This document shows positions 42,282 through 51,878 of a DNA stretch of 64,000 nt, one piece after another. The DNA is from Synechococcus sp. A10-1-5-1. Its GTDB lineage: Bacteria; Cyanobacteriota; Cyanobacteriia; PCC-6307; Cyanobiaceae. The translations under genes and the position numbers were made by a program. The notes under the pieces were generated by a model. That model was not told where the DNA came from. It worked only from the letters and a program-made list of their open reading frames with translations, and made no database searches. Location of the stretch: the NCBI RefSeq assembly GCF_023115425.1, contig NZ_CP096032.1, positions 2,108,001-2,172,000 of the forward strand, given 5' to 3'. Position 1 is the first letter of the stretch; every line of letters begins with the position of its first letter.

Positions 42282-43265
42282 TCAGCTGTCGCCGCGGTAC
42301 CCCAATTCCGCCAGGCGTGATGAGCTCCGGCGCCAGTTGGGAACGACTTTGACAAAGAGCTCCAGGTAGACCGGTCCAGAAATCAGCTTCTGCATCTGCT
42401 GCCGGGCGCCGGTGCCGATTTGGCGCAGCATCCGCCCGCCCTTGCCGATCAGGATGCCCTTCTGGCTGGTGCGCTCCACGAGGACCGTGGCCAGGACCGC
42501 GGTGCGTTCCTTGTCATCCACGACCCGCTCGATTTGAACGGCGACCGAGTGGGGGATCTCTTCACGGGTGTGCTGGAGGACCTGCTCGCGGATGAGTTCC
42601 GCTAGCAGCAGCTGCTCCGGTTGGTCACTGACCGCATCGGGTGGGTAGAGGTGCGGCCCTTCCGGCAGTTCGGCCGCCAGGGCATTGACCAGGGCCTCGG
42701 TCCCATCGCCATTCAGGGCGCTGACGGGGTGCAGGGGCCAGCCGGGAACGAGTTCGCGGTAGCTGGCCTCCAGCTCGGCGGCCTGGGCCGGATCCACCAG
42801 ATCGCATTTGTTCAGGGCGACCTGGACGGGCACCTTGGTGCGCTCGAGCAGCTCAACGATGAAGCCATCCCCGCGGCCGGCGGCCTGGCTGCCATCCACC
42901 AGCAGCAGCACCTGATCGACTTCACCGATGGCGCCGCGGGCGGTTTGCACCAGGCGCTCCCCGAGGAGGTGATGGGGTTTGTGGATCCCAGGGGTGTCCA
43001 CCAGGACCAGCTGCGCCGTGGGGGTTGTGAGGATCGCCCGCAGCCGGTTCCGAGTGGTCTGGGCTACTGGAGAGGTGATGGCCACCTTCTCCCCGACCAA
43101 CTGATTCATCAAGGTGGACTTGCCCACGTTGGGCCGTCCCACCAGGGCGACAAAGCCTGAGCGGAATCCTTCGGGGCTCTGCCCCAGGGTGAAGCCCTCG
43201 GCCACGGCCTCGGCCGGCAGATCACTGAGATCTGGGAAAGGCGGCAGCTGGTCGTGTGACTCCAT
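42282..43265 (-). CDS. era: GTPase Era
   Basis: Era is an essential GTPase that binds the 3' end of 16S rRNA during 30S maturation. The 327-aa product has an N-terminal extension (about 35 aa) before the G domain: GRPNVGKSTLMNQL (G1), AQTTRNR (G2), VDTPG (G3), NKCDLVD (G4), then a KH domain with VQIERVVDDKERTAVLATVL and GKGGRMLRQIGTGARQQ. The ATG giving MESHDQ is preferred to a TTG seven codons upstream. It diverges from the hypothetical gene at 43295 by only 29 bp. Confidence 0.96.
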   Translation of the reverse strand: MESHDQLPPFPDLSDLPAEAVAEGFTLGQSPEGFRSGFVALVGRPNVGKSTLMNQLVGEKVAITSPVAQTTRNRLRAILTTPTAQLVLVDTPGIHKPHHLLGERLVQTARGAIGEVDQVLLLVDGSQAAGRGDGFIVELLERTKVPVQVALNKCDLVDPAQAAELEASYRELVPGWPLHPVSALNGDGTEALVNALAAELPEGPHLYPPDAVSDQPEQLLLAELIREQVLQHTREEIPHSVAVQIERVVDDKERTAVLATVLVERTSQKGILIGKGGRMLRQIGTGARQQMQKLISGPVYLELFVKVVPNWRRSSSRLAELGYRGDS

Positions 43266-43294
43266 AGCCTCACCTTGGCAGTTCAACCTCCCCC

Positions 43295-43822
43295 ATGACT
43301 GAAGCCGCCCCGCTGGAGCCCACGTTTCAACAGGCGATGGAGATCACGGCCCAGTGGCTCGGGCTGTGGGAGAACGGCGAACTCAGCGATGAGGTGATCG
43401 GCGATCGGGTCTCTGAGCTGGTGGCCAGCCGTGATGGTGCCCGGGGCTTCTTTGTGGTGTCCCTGGCGGGGGATTGCCCGCTGATGGATCGCTTGCCGGA
43501 CGCCGTGGTGTTCGCCCTGCGCCAGGCCGGCGATGGGGTGGTGGACCTCAGTGCCCGCAACCTGGCCATGAGCACGGCGATGGCGCTGCATCACGAGCGC
43601 AATGCTGACGCGGCTCAGCAGGCGGGATCGGAGCGGGTGCAATCGCGCTGCACCGAGTTGCTGCGGCTGCTGGATCCTGAAGCGGTGAAGGCGCGGCTGG
43701 AAATCTTGCTGGAGGCCACCGATGGCCGTGGTGAGGACGTGGCCTTTCTCAAGCGCTGGGGCTACGACGCCGGGCAGACCGCGGCGATTGCTGAGGCGAT
43801 CTTGGCTGTGGCCGAGGGCTAA
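43295..43822 (+). CDS. Conserved cyanobacterial protein of unknown function
   Basis: The 175-aa product is acidic and mostly helical (FQQAMEITAQWLGLWENGEL, SDEVIGDRVSELVASRDGAR, GFFVVSLAGDCPLMDRLPD, then QSRCTELLRLLDPEAVKARL). There is no signal peptide or membrane segment. I do not recognise a named domain, but codon use and length support a true gene. It starts with ATG, diverges from era, and ends 23 bp before the terminator of the convergent BI-1 gene. Confidence 0.75.
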   Translation: MTEAAPLEPTFQQAMEITAQWLGLWENGELSDEVIGDRVSELVASRDGARGFFVVSLAGDCPLMDRLPDAVVFALRQAGDGVVDLSARNLAMSTAMALHHERNADAAQQAGSERVQSRCTELLRLLDPEAVKARLEILLEATDGRGEDVAFLKRWGYDAGQTAAIAEAILAVAEG

Positions 43823-43844
43823 GTCTTTGCTTTCACGGAGCCAC

Positions 43845-43870
43845 AAAAAAAGCGCCCCGTCTGGGGCGCT
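43845..43870 (-). terminator. Rho-independent terminator of the BI-1 family gene
   Basis: An 8-bp stem AGCGCCCC (43851-43858) with GGGGCGCT (43863-43870), loop GTCT, runs on the minus strand into a seven-T tract (43845-43851). It lies 24 bp past the stop of the Bax-inhibitor-1-like gene. Confidence 0.88.
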
Positions 43871-43893
43871 TGGCTTGAAGGCGTTGATCTGGA

Positions 43894-44628
43894 TCAGTCG
43901 CGGCGACCGCCACCGTTGAGGGCGATCACCAGACGCAGGATGAAGATGAACAGGTTGATGTAGGTCAGGTACATGCTCAGCGCACCGGCCAGGTACTGGT
44001 CGTCGCTGTAGGTGCGGGGCATCGTGTAGAAGTCCACGAAGGCCGCGCCCACGAAGATCACGGTGCCAAAGCCGGCGATCAGCAGCTCCATGCCGCCCAT
44101 GCCGAAGCCGGGCACGAAGATGCCGCCGATGATCTGGACGACCATGGCGATGACCAGGCCGAGGATGCCCAGGCCGACGACACCGCTCAGGGCCTGACCG
44201 ACGCTGTCGCTCATGCGGCGACCCATCACCGAGGCCGCCATAAAGGTGACGCCGGTGGCCAGGGCGGCGGTGCCGATCGCACCGATGCCAGCGGTCCCAA
44301 TGGCCAGGGCCACGATGCCGCTCAGGGTGAAGCCGGTGATCAGGCTGTAGGCCGCCATCAGCGGCAGGGCCGTGCTGTTGTTGGCCTTCAGGGCCACGTT
44401 CTGAGCCACGAAGAACAGAACGAAGTTGCCAATCAGGGCCACCCAGAACAGGGGCATGAAGCTGGCGGGGTTGCTGGCCAACAGGGCCAGGCCGCCCATC
44501 ACGCCACCGGCGGTGAGCACCATGCCGCCACCCACGTAGGGCAGCGCCTTATTGACCACGTTGGGCCCCACGAGAGCGCTGGATTGCGCGTCGCGGATGG
44601 CCTCCTGGAAATTGCTGCTGGCCGGCAT
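43894..44628 (-). CDS. Bax inhibitor-1/YccA family membrane protein
   Basis: The 244-aa product has seven membrane helices, starting near residue 28 (LPYVGGGMVLTAGGVMGGLA) and ending FIFILRLVIALNGGGRRD. The pattern FGTVIFVGAAFVDFYTMPRTY with paired acidic residues in the last helices matches the BI-1 family, whose bacterial members can conduct calcium in a pH-dependent way (as for BsYetJ); that role is inference here. The ATG giving MPASSNFQEA is chosen over an upstream ATG. It ends at a strong terminator. Confidence 0.9.
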   Translation of the reverse strand: MPASSNFQEAIRDAQSSALVGPNVVNKALPYVGGGMVLTAGGVMGGLALLASNPASFMPLFWVALIGNFVLFFVAQNVALKANNSTALPLMAAYSLITGFTLSGIVALAIGTAGIGAIGTAALATGVTFMAASVMGRRMSDSVGQALSGVVGLGILGLVIAMVVQIIGGIFVPGFGMGGMELLIAGFGTVIFVGAAFVDFYTMPRTYSDDQYLAGALSMYLTYINLFIFILRLVIALNGGGRRD

Positions 44629-44703
44629 GGCACAGAGGATGACTGGCCTCATCCTGCCAGCGATCTCAAGGTTGTGTGCCTTGAAGGGGTGTGGATCCCC
44701 CGA

Positions 44704-45687
44704 CTAACGCCGGGCGCGGGCTGCGTCCCGGGCGGCGTAGGCGGTCACCAGGCGCTGCACCAGGGGATGGCGCACCACATCGGCGGCACTGAGCCGGCAG
44801 ACCGCGATTCCCTCCACGCCGTCGAGAACCTGAGCCGCCTCGATTAAGCCGCTCAATTGACCTTGGGGAAGATCGATCTGGGTGGGGTCACCCGTGACCA
44901 CCATCTTCGAGCCTTCGCCCAGACGGGTCAGCACCATTCGCATCTGAGCGGGGGTGGTGTTCTGCGCCTCATCGAGGATCACGAAGGCTTCTGCCAGGGT
45001 CCTTCCGCGCATGTAGGCCAACGGGGCGACCTCGATGACGTTCTTCTCGATCAGCGCCGCGGTTCGCTCCTGACCCAGCAGGCTGTGTAAGGCGTCGTAG
45101 AGGGGACGCAGGTAGGGGTCGACCTTCTGTTGGAGATCCCCTGGCAAAAAGCCCAGTCGCTCGCCGGCTTCCACGGCGGGGCGGGTCAAGATCAGCCGCT
45201 CCACCTTTCGTTCCTGCAGGGCCCGAACCGCCTGGACTGCAGCCAGGAAGGTCTTGCCGGTGCCAGCGGGACCGAGGGCGAAGGTGAGGTCGTGGCGCTC
45301 GATCGCCTCGACGTAGGTCTTCTGTTTAAGGGTGCGTGGCCGCAGCAGCTTGCCGCTCTGGCTGCGGGCTAGGACCTGTTTCCCGAGCTGTTGGTGCTCT
45401 TCCCCTCGGCCGGTGTCCAGGGCAGAGAGGGCTGTTTGCACATCCACCTGGGTGATGCTTTGTCCTTCCTGCCAGAGGGGACGCAGCAGTTCAACCAGGC
45501 CTGCGGCCCGCTCCAATTGATTGGGGCGGCCTCGCATCTGCAAGGAAAGACCCCGCAGCACCAAGGAAGCACCAGTCAGGGCTTCCAGGCGATGCAGGGT
45601 TGATTCAGCTTCACCAGCCAGGGCCATGGCGGCGTCCTGGTCGGGAAGGTCGATGGTGAAGGCCGTGAGGCTTTCAGCCTCGGGCAT
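44704..45687 (-). CDS. phoH: PhoH family ATPase
   Basis: The 327-aa protein has an N-terminal KH-like region, then a P-loop ATPase domain: LTFALGPAGTGKTFLAAVQ (Walker A), LILTRPAVEAGERLGFLPG, FVILDEAQNTTPAQMRM (Walker B), KMVVTGDPTQIDLP. PhoH-like proteins are associated with RNA metabolism and often linked to YbeY. It is the last of the tightly spaced ffh-rpsP-phoH genes (11 bp after rpsP), an arrangement common in cyanobacteria. The name PhoH reflects E. coli phosphate induction, which is not evidenced here. Confidence 0.94.
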   Translation of the reverse strand: MPEAESLTAFTIDLPDQDAAMALAGEAESTLHRLEALTGASLVLRGLSLQMRGRPNQLERAAGLVELLRPLWQEGQSITQVDVQTALSALDTGRGEEHQQLGKQVLARSQSGKLLRPRTLKQKTYVEAIERHDLTFALGPAGTGKTFLAAVQAVRALQERKVERLILTRPAVEAGERLGFLPGDLQQKVDPYLRPLYDALHSLLGQERTAALIEKNVIEVAPLAYMRGRTLAEAFVILDEAQNTTPAQMRMVLTRLGEGSKMVVTGDPTQIDLPQGQLSGLIEAAQVLDGVEGIAVCRLSAADVVRHPLVQRLVTAYAARDAARARR

Positions 45688-45698
45688 TGGGGGATGCC

Positions 45699-46088
45699 TC
45701 AGGCTTCGGTTGCTTCTTCAGCGGGAGCCTCTGCAGCGGCAGCGGCTTCGGCGGCCTTGGCTTCAGCTGCTTCCTTAGCGGCCTGCTTGGCAGCAGCCTC
45801 GCGGATGGCAGCCTGCTTCTTCTGGCCGACGACCACAGAGGAGCGCACCTTCTTCTCGATCAGACCGCCGCGCTCGAGCAGGGTTTGAACGACCTCGGTG
45901 GGCTGGGCGCCCTGGGCGAGACGGGCACGGATGGCCTCAGTGTCGAGACGGGTCTCCTTGGTGCGGGGGTTGTAGAAGCCCAGCTCCTCGAGGGGACGAC
46001 CGTCACGGCGTGAGGTGCTGTTGCAGGCCACCAGGCGGAAGCTCGCTTCCCGCTTTTTACCGAACCGCTTCAGGCGGAGCTTGATCAT
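45699..46088 (-). CDS. rpsP: 30S ribosomal protein S16 with Ala-rich tail
   Basis: S16 is an early-assembly protein of the small subunit. The first 80 residues are canonical ([55 protein letters not shown]). The 129-aa length comes from an Ala/Glu/Lys-rich C-terminal extension ([20 protein letters not shown] and more), common in picocyanobacterial S16. It lies between ffh and phoH on the minus strand. Confidence 0.97.
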   Translation of the reverse strand: MIKLRLKRFGKKREASFRLVACNSTSRRDGRPLEELGFYNPRTKETRLDTEAIRARLAQGAQPTEVVQTLLERGGLIEKKVRSSVVVGQKKQAAIREAAAKQAAKEAAEAKAAEAAAAAEAPAEEATEA

Positions 46089-46179
46089 TGTGGCCTTGCC
46101 TTACTGACTGGATAAAGGTGCGGTGATTCCCCAGGGAACCGCGCGCAAACGACAACAATACTCTCTGGGGTGACGTCCC

Positions 46180-47637
46180 TTAGAGCTGGCCGAAGCCCTT
46201 GCGCTTCTTGGCGGGTTTCGGGGCTTTCGGCATCCCACCGCCACGGCCACCGCGGCCGGCGGGAGCGCCGCCCATGCCAGGCATGCCACCCATACCGGGG
46301 AAGCCGCCCATGCCGGGCATTCCAGGCATGCCGCCACCGCGGGTCATCTGTTGCATGAAGCCCCGCATCTGCTGGAAGTTCTGCAGCACCTTGTCCACAT
46401 CCGCGGCGGTGTGGCCACTGCCGCTGGCGATCCGGCGCCGGCGGGAGGGATTGGCGGCCAGCAGGTCGGGGTCGCTGCGTTCGGCCTCCGTCATGGAGCT
46501 GATCATCGCTTCGATCTTTTTGAGCTGCTCTTCGCCCTGCTTGAGCATCCCGTCGTCGATCTTGTTCATCCCCGGGATCATTTTCATGAGGCCGCCCAGG
46601 GAGCCCATGCGCTTGATCAGGCGCATCTGCTTAACGAAGTCCGAGAAGTCGAAAGTGGCTTCCTGGAGCTTCTGCTGCATCTTGGCCACATCGGCCAGCT
46701 CGACCTCCTTCTGGGCCTTCTCCACCAGGGTGAGGACGTCGCCCATGCCGAGGATGCGGCTGGCCATCCGCTCCGGGTGGAAGGGCTGAAGCGCCTCAAC
46801 CTTTTCCCCGGTACCGATGAATTTGATTGGGGCGCCGCTGACCTTGCGGATCGAGAGGGCCGCACCGCCGCGGGAGTCGCCGTCGAGCTTGGTGAGGACT
46901 GCACCGGTGATGCCCACCTGATCGTGGAAGGCCCGGGTCAGTTCGGCGGCCTCCTGGCCGATCATCGAATCCACGACCAGCAGCACCTCATCGGGCTGCA
47001 CGGCCTCGCGGATGCGGACCATCTCCTCCATCATCGAGATGTCGATCTGGAGGCGGCCGGCGGTGTCCACCAGGACGGTGTCGAAGCCCTCCGCTTTGGC
47101 CTTTTCAAGGCCAGCGGCGGCGATGGCTTCTGGCTTGGCATCGGTGCCCAGGCTGAAGACCTCAACGCCGATCTGTCCGCCCAGGGTTTTGAGCTGCTCG
47201 ATGGCCGCGGGGCGGTAGACGTCGGCGCCCACCAACAGCGCCTTGCGTCCTTTCTCTTTGAGGTGGAGGCCGAGCTTGGCGGTGGCGGTCGTCTTGCCGG
47301 CGCCCTGGAGGCCGGCCATCAGCACCACAGCTGGGGCGCCTTCTGTTCCCGCGGCGGCCAGGGGAGCGTTCTCGCCGCCCATGGTGTCCACGAGTTGCTC
47401 GTGCACCACCTGAATGAATTTCTGGTCGGGGCTGACGCCTCGCACCACCTCAGCCCCTAGGGCCTTTTTGCGGACCTCCTCGACGAAGTCCTTGACCACC
47501 GGAAGGCTGACATCGGCCTCCAGCAGGGCCCGGCGCACATCCTTGAGCGCACCGTCGATATTTCCCTCATTGATCGCCCCCTGACCGCGCAGGTTCTTGA
47601 CGGCATCTTCAAACCGTTGGGAGAGCTCGTCGAACAT
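46180..47637 (-). CDS. ffh: Signal recognition particle protein Ffh (SRP54)
   Basis: Ffh binds signal sequences and the SRP RNA and delivers ribosomes to FtsY at the membrane. The 485-aa product has the N domain, G domain (MAGLQGAGKTTATAKLG, VDTAGRLQ, TKLDGDSRGGAAL, GTGEKVEALQPFHPERMASR) and the Met-rich M domain (LIKRMGSLGGLMKMIPGMNK, RRRRIASGSG). The tail is a Gly-Met-Pro repeat (GMPGMGGFPGMGGMPGMGG) then a Lys-rich end. The SRP RNA gene itself is not recognised in the window. Operon with rpsP and phoH. Confidence 0.97.
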   Translation of the reverse strand: MFDELSQRFEDAVKNLRGQGAINEGNIDGALKDVRRALLEADVSLPVVKDFVEEVRKKALGAEVVRGVSPDQKFIQVVHEQLVDTMGGENAPLAAAGTEGAPAVVLMAGLQGAGKTTATAKLGLHLKEKGRKALLVGADVYRPAAIEQLKTLGGQIGVEVFSLGTDAKPEAIAAAGLEKAKAEGFDTVLVDTAGRLQIDISMMEEMVRIREAVQPDEVLLVVDSMIGQEAAELTRAFHDQVGITGAVLTKLDGDSRGGAALSIRKVSGAPIKFIGTGEKVEALQPFHPERMASRILGMGDVLTLVEKAQKEVELADVAKMQQKLQEATFDFSDFVKQMRLIKRMGSLGGLMKMIPGMNKIDDGMLKQGEEQLKKIEAMISSMTEAERSDPDLLAANPSRRRRIASGSGHTAADVDKVLQNFQQMRGFMQQMTRGGGMPGMPGMGGFPGMGGMPGMGGAPAGRGGRGGGMPKAPKPAKKRKGFGQL

Positions 47638-47697
47638 GGGGGGGCCTGTGATCGACTGATCGTAAAAAGCGACCGTCTCGAGAGCGGGTCAGGAGAC

Positions 47698-49695
47698 TCA
47701 GTTCTTGGCGGTGGGCTTGTAGGCGACCAGCTGCCAGCTGCCGTTTTTGCGGCCAAAGATGTAGGTGTTGCGCAGGGTCATCTCTGGGGTTCGGCTCAGA
47801 ATTTTGCCGGCCTTGGTCCGGAGTTCATCGCTGTAGGTCAGAGCCACCTGGGCCGCGATGCGCACACCGGAGCGCTCGCTGATCTTGAAGCCGGTGATGG
47901 TGGTGTTCACCGTTTCGGTGGCGCCGCGCTGGCGGTTGGCTTGGGCCTGGCGTTGAAGCCGCTGGATCTGATCGGGGCGGGCCAGGTCGGCCAGGGTCTC
48001 GCTCGGTGCTTCACCGGCGAGGACCGCGGCTTTTTCGCTCAGCCAAGCCTCGAGCAGGCCCTGCAGTTGGCTGGCGCTGGGATCGGGATCGCTCAGGGGG
48101 AAGGGGTTGGCCTGGGCCGGAGCTGCGGGGGCGGTCGATTCAGGCTGAACAAGGGCCGCATTGCTGCCGCTGGTTGCGGTCTCCACCTCGGCTTCGCGGG
48201 GCTTCAGCGCCACCCAGCCGCCAAAACCAAGGGCCATGACAACCACGGCCACACCAACGGGCCGCCCCCAGCTGGGGAGTTCCTGCAGCCGCTCATTGAG
48301 GCTGCCGAGTTGGGGCCATTGGAGTTCGGGTAGAGCCGGGAGCCTCCAGCGGGGGCCATCCCAGAGCTCATCGTCGCCCTCCTCCTCCTCGTCGAGGGTC
48401 TCGAGGTTTGTCGGGGTTTCGCTGCTGCCGCCGAGGTCGAAGCTCGGCCAGTCCCCAAAGGCGGTGCTGGTCTCTGTCGCAGCCGGCACCTCGAAACTTG
48501 GTTTGGCGTTGAACTGGCGGCCGCGGATGCGGTCCTGTTGGTCGATGTAGGCCTGCACATCCCGGTCCGCGAACCAGGCATCGAGGTTGGCGTCGACGTC
48601 GATGTCCCGGAACCCTTCCAGCACTTCTCGTGTCAGCCAGTCGCGGCAGTAGGCGCAGAGGCGTGCCAGGGGGTCGTCTCCCTGCTCCATGGCCCACTGC
48701 TTCAGGGCGGCATCCGCTCCCAACTCGAAGAGACGCTCCGCTTCATCCACCTGACCGAGCAGCAGTTGCTGGCAGGAGAGGAAGACCTCAATGCCGGGTT
48801 GGCCGCTGTTTTTTAGACGCTCGTAGGCCTCCAGGATCCGCTCCGGTTTGCGCTGGGAGAACCCCGAAGCGGTGAGGGCAAAACTGGCCAGGAAGTCGGC
48901 CGTGGCGGAGCCTGAATCGCCCCAACGGCTGAAGAGCTCCACCTGTTCTTGGGCCGTCAGGAATTGACGGATCTGTTTGAAGAACGGCTGGAACTCGCTT
49001 TGGGGGAAGGTCAGATCGGTATGGCCCTCGAGGCCTCCTCGCTGCTGCACGAGTTGCTCCAGCAGGGCGATGCCCTGTAAGCGGGAGGTGCTGGCGGAGA
49101 GGTCGCGGCTGATCAGGTCGAGGACGCGATAGGGGAGAAGCTCCTTGAGGTCCTGCTCGAGCTTGCGGCGTTGTTCGGCCTGCTGACCCATGCGTTGGAG
49201 CAGCTGCAGACCCTGCTGCAGGGTGAGCGCGGCCGCCTCATAGCGGCGTTGATCGCGGTAATCCCGAGCGGTGCCCTGGCAGGCCAGGCCGGCCAAAAGG
49301 GTCAGGTCCGCTTCGCGGCTGCTGCCCAGGGCGGGGGCTTGGGGCGGCTGCAGTCCGCGGGAGGCGCTGTCGAAGGCCTCCTGGGATTGGCCGGCCTCCA
49401 TTAAGAGGAGAAGGCCGCCCACTTCACGGGAGGGGGGAATCTCCAGGGCGGCGATGGAGCCGTTGGCGTTGTCGGCGATGGCCGTGAGTTCCCGCTCGTA
49501 GGCCTGGCGCCGGGTTTCGTCGCTCAGCAGGTCGGCGCTGGCTTCCAGCAGTTCGGCCCTGGCCTGGAGTGTGTCTTGGGTAAAACCCTGGTCTGGAATG
49601 CGATCAAGACGCTGCTGCAGGGTGCGCAGCACGCTCTGCCGGTCGGAGCTGGCATTCACGCCGAGCAGGCGGAAGTGGTCGATCGGCAGTTCCAA
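47698..49695 (-). CDS. zipN: Cell division protein ZipN/Ftn2 (ARC6-like, IMS domain)
   Basis: ZipN/Ftn2 anchors the FtsZ ring in cyanobacteria; ARC6 is its plastid homolog. The 665-aa product has an N-terminal J-domain-like region (LPIDHFRLLGVNASSDRQSV), a long helical repeat region (about 80-400), an acidic linker (ETLDEEEEGDDELWDGPRW), one membrane helix (about 505-525, GVAVVVMALGFGGWVAL) and a C-terminal IMS domain (about 555-665, LEAWLSEKAAVLAGEA to SWQLVAYKP). The start is TTG. It lies upstream of ffh by 60 bp and diverges from pdhA. Confidence 0.92.
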   Translation of the reverse strand: MELPIDHFRLLGVNASSDRQSVLRTLQQRLDRIPDQGFTQDTLQARAELLEASADLLSDETRRQAYERELTAIADNANGSIAALEIPPSREVGGLLLLMEAGQSQEAFDSASRGLQPPQAPALGSSREADLTLLAGLACQGTARDYRDQRRYEAAALTLQQGLQLLQRMGQQAEQRRKLEQDLKELLPYRVLDLISRDLSASTSRLQGIALLEQLVQQRGGLEGHTDLTFPQSEFQPFFKQIRQFLTAQEQVELFSRWGDSGSATADFLASFALTASGFSQRKPERILEAYERLKNSGQPGIEVFLSCQQLLLGQVDEAERLFELGADAALKQWAMEQGDDPLARLCAYCRDWLTREVLEGFRDIDVDANLDAWFADRDVQAYIDQQDRIRGRQFNAKPSFEVPAATETSTAFGDWPSFDLGGSSETPTNLETLDEEEEGDDELWDGPRWRLPALPELQWPQLGSLNERLQELPSWGRPVGVAVVVMALGFGGWVALKPREAEVETATSGSNAALVQPESTAPAAPAQANPFPLSDPDPSASQLQGLLEAWLSEKAAVLAGEAPSETLADLARPDQIQRLQRQAQANRQRGATETVNTTITGFKISERSGVRIAAQVALTYSDELRTKAGKILSRTPEMTLRNTYIFGRKNGSWQLVAYKPTAKN

Positions 49696-49836
49696 ATTGA
49701 GCTCGGATTGGCGGGCGCTAATCGGACGTGACTGTAGGCAGAGTCTTCGGTTTTGGCCGTCCTTCGTGCACCTTTTGGAGATGGACCCCGTACAGTCAGG
49801 CCAGCATCAGAGTCCCCGGAGAGCAGGACCTCAGCC

Positions 49837-50946
49837 ATGACACAGGCCGATCTTGGACAGGGCGTCGCCACCAGTGGTGCTCCCTCCTGCTCAGCCGATG
49901 TCAACCAGGTCGGCTTGCATGCCGAGCGGCTGATGAACCTCTACCCCTCCACGCCGGCAACGGTGACGCGGGATGAGGGCCTGATGCTTTACCGCGACAT
50001 GACCCTCGGCCGGCGCTTCGAAGACAAGTGCGCCGAGATGTACTACCGCGGAAAGATGTTCGGCTTTGTTCACCTCTACAACGGCCAAGAGGCCGTGAGC
50101 ACGGGGGTGATCAAGGCGATGAAGATGCAGCACGACTGGTTCTGCAGCACCTACCGCGACCACGTCCACGCCCTCAGCTGCGGCGTACCGGCCCGCGAGG
50201 TCATGAGCGAACTGTTCGGCAAGGAGACCGGTTGCAGCAAGGGCCGTGGGGGCTCGATGCACCTGTTCTCCAAGGAGCATCACCTGCTGGGTGGTTATGC
50301 CTTTATTGGTGAGGGCATTCCCGTTGCCCTGGGCGCCGCCTTCACCAGCCGCTACAAGCGTGATGCGCTGGGCGATTCCACAAGCGACGCAGTGACCGCC
50401 GCCTTCTTCGGCGATGGCACTTGCAACATCGGCCAGTTCTACGAGTGCTTGAACATGGCGGCGCTCTGGAAGCTGCCGATCATCTTTGTGGTCGAGAACA
50501 ACAAGTGGGCCATCGGCATGGACCACAACCGCGCCACCAGCGACCCCGAGATTTGGCGTAAAGCCGCAGCCTTTGGGATGGCCGGTGAAGAAGTCGATGG
50601 CATGGATGTCTTGGCCGTCCGCGGCGCTGCCCAGCGGGCGATCGAGCGGGCCCGTGCCGGTGAAGGCCCCACCGTGTTGGAGTGCCTGACCTATCGCTTC
50701 CGCGGTCACTCCCTGGCGGACCCCGACGAGCTGCGGGCTGAGGCCGAGAAAGAGTTCTGGGCCCAGCGCGATCCGATCAAGCGTCTGGCCGCTCACCTGA
50801 TTCAGCACAACCTGGTGAAGGCCGAGGAGCTCAAGGCGATCGAGAAGGAGATCGACGCCGAAGTGGCCGATTGTGTGGAGTTCGCCCTGGCGGCTCCTGA
50901 GCCCAAGCCGGAAGAGCTCACCCGCTACATCTGGGCGGAGGACTGA
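49837..50946 (+). CDS. pdhA: Pyruvate dehydrogenase E1 alpha subunit
   Basis: PdhA, with PdhB, decarboxylates pyruvate using thiamine diphosphate and passes acetyl to PdhC. The 369-aa product has [55 protein letters not shown], the ThDP motif [26 protein letters not shown] (GDG to NN) and phosphorylation-loop-like [16 protein letters not shown]. The ATG giving MTQADLG is chosen; upstream in-frame codons are not family-like. Interacting genes pdhC (4.6 kb) and lipB (1.4 kb) are elsewhere in the window; pdhB is not. Confidence 0.96.
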   Translation: MTQADLGQGVATSGAPSCSADVNQVGLHAERLMNLYPSTPATVTRDEGLMLYRDMTLGRRFEDKCAEMYYRGKMFGFVHLYNGQEAVSTGVIKAMKMQHDWFCSTYRDHVHALSCGVPAREVMSELFGKETGCSKGRGGSMHLFSKEHHLLGGYAFIGEGIPVALGAAFTSRYKRDALGDSTSDAVTAAFFGDGTCNIGQFYECLNMAALWKLPIIFVVENNKWAIGMDHNRATSDPEIWRKAAAFGMAGEEVDGMDVLAVRGAAQRAIERARAGEGPTVLECLTYRFRGHSLADPDELRAEAEKEFWAQRDPIKRLAAHLIQHNLVKAEELKAIEKEIDAEVADCVEFALAAPEPKPEELTRYIWAED

Positions 50947-50957
50947 TCTCCCCTTCG

Positions 50958-51872
50958 TTAGAGCCCGTGCAAACGGGCTTGCTCGTTTGCAGCGCGGAAA
51001 ACCAGGCTGTGGCGCACCACCAGGGGCTTTAAGTCGTCGTAGCCGCCTCCGATCACTGTGGCGATTGGAATGTTTCGCCGCAGGCAACTGTCCATCACCA
51101 GGCGGTCACGGTTCAGTAGGCCCTGATCACTGAGGCGAAGCCGACCGAGCCGGTCCTCAAGGTGGGGGTCGACCCCAGCGTTGTAGAGCACGAGATCTGG
51201 TTGCTGTTGATCCAGCAGGGTCGGGATTAGATCGCCAATTGCCTCGAGATAGGCGTCATCTCCAATTCCATCGTCTAAGGCCAGGTCGACGTCGCTCTGT
51301 TGTTTGCGCAGCGGGAAGTTGCTGCCGCAGTGCACCGAGAGGGTGAAGACCCGTGGCTCCTGGGCAAAGATGGCGGCGGTGGCATCCCCTTGATGCACAT
51401 CCAGGTCGATCACCATCAAGCGCTGGACCTGCCCTTCAGCCAGCAGAACCTGGGCGGTGACGGCGCAGTCGTTGAAGATGCAGAACCCGCTGCCGTGGTC
51501 GGGGTAGGCGTGGTGGGTCCCCCCGGCCAGGTGGCAGGCAACGCCGTGTTCGAGGGCCAATCGGGCCGTCAGGAGGGATCCCCCCACCGCCAGCCAGGTG
51601 CGCTGCACCAATGGGGTCGTGGCTGGCAGGCCGATGCGGCGCTGCTCGGCCGGGAGCAGTTCCCCGCGGGCGAAGGCCTGGTGGTAGCGGCGGCTGTGGG
51701 TGAGCTCAAGCCAGCGCCGCGGCACCGGTAGGGGCCGATGGATCTGCTCCTCCCGCGCAATTCCCTGCTCCTCAAGCAAGGAGCGCAGGAGTTTGAACTT
51801 CGCCATCGGGAAGCGATGGCTACTGGGCAAGGGGGCTGAATAGGCCGGGTGATAGACGAGCGGTAGTCGCAC
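50958..51872 (-). CDS. Histone-deacetylase-like amidohydrolase
   Basis: The 304-aa enzyme has HDAC/AcuC-family zinc-site motifs: LAGGTHHAYPDHGSGFC with IFNDCAV, the metal DLDVHQGDATA, NAGVDPHLEDRLGR, and the late GGGYDD. Cytosolic bacterial members deacetylate small amines or proteins; acetylpolyamine or protein substrates are both possible. The start is GTG. A 57-aa gene for a probable DNA-binding protein ends 6 nt upstream on the same strand, so they are likely cotranscribed; it converges with pdhA. Confidence 0.9.
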   Translation of the reverse strand: MRLPLVYHPAYSAPLPSSHRFPMAKFKLLRSLLEEQGIAREEQIHRPLPVPRRWLELTHSRRYHQAFARGELLPAEQRRIGLPATTPLVQRTWLAVGGSLLTARLALEHGVACHLAGGTHHAYPDHGSGFCIFNDCAVTAQVLLAEGQVQRLMVIDLDVHQGDATAAIFAQEPRVFTLSVHCGSNFPLRKQQSDVDLALDDGIGDDAYLEAIGDLIPTLLDQQQPDLVLYNAGVDPHLEDRLGRLRLSDQGLLNRDRLVMDSCLRRNIPIATVIGGGYDDLKPLVVRHSLVFRAANEQARLHGL

Positions 51873-51878
51873 CGGGCG

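Noticed and set aside
46351-47460. Long plus-strand open frame opposite ffh
   Set aside because: It is the complement of a certain gene, with low-complexity content and no family features.
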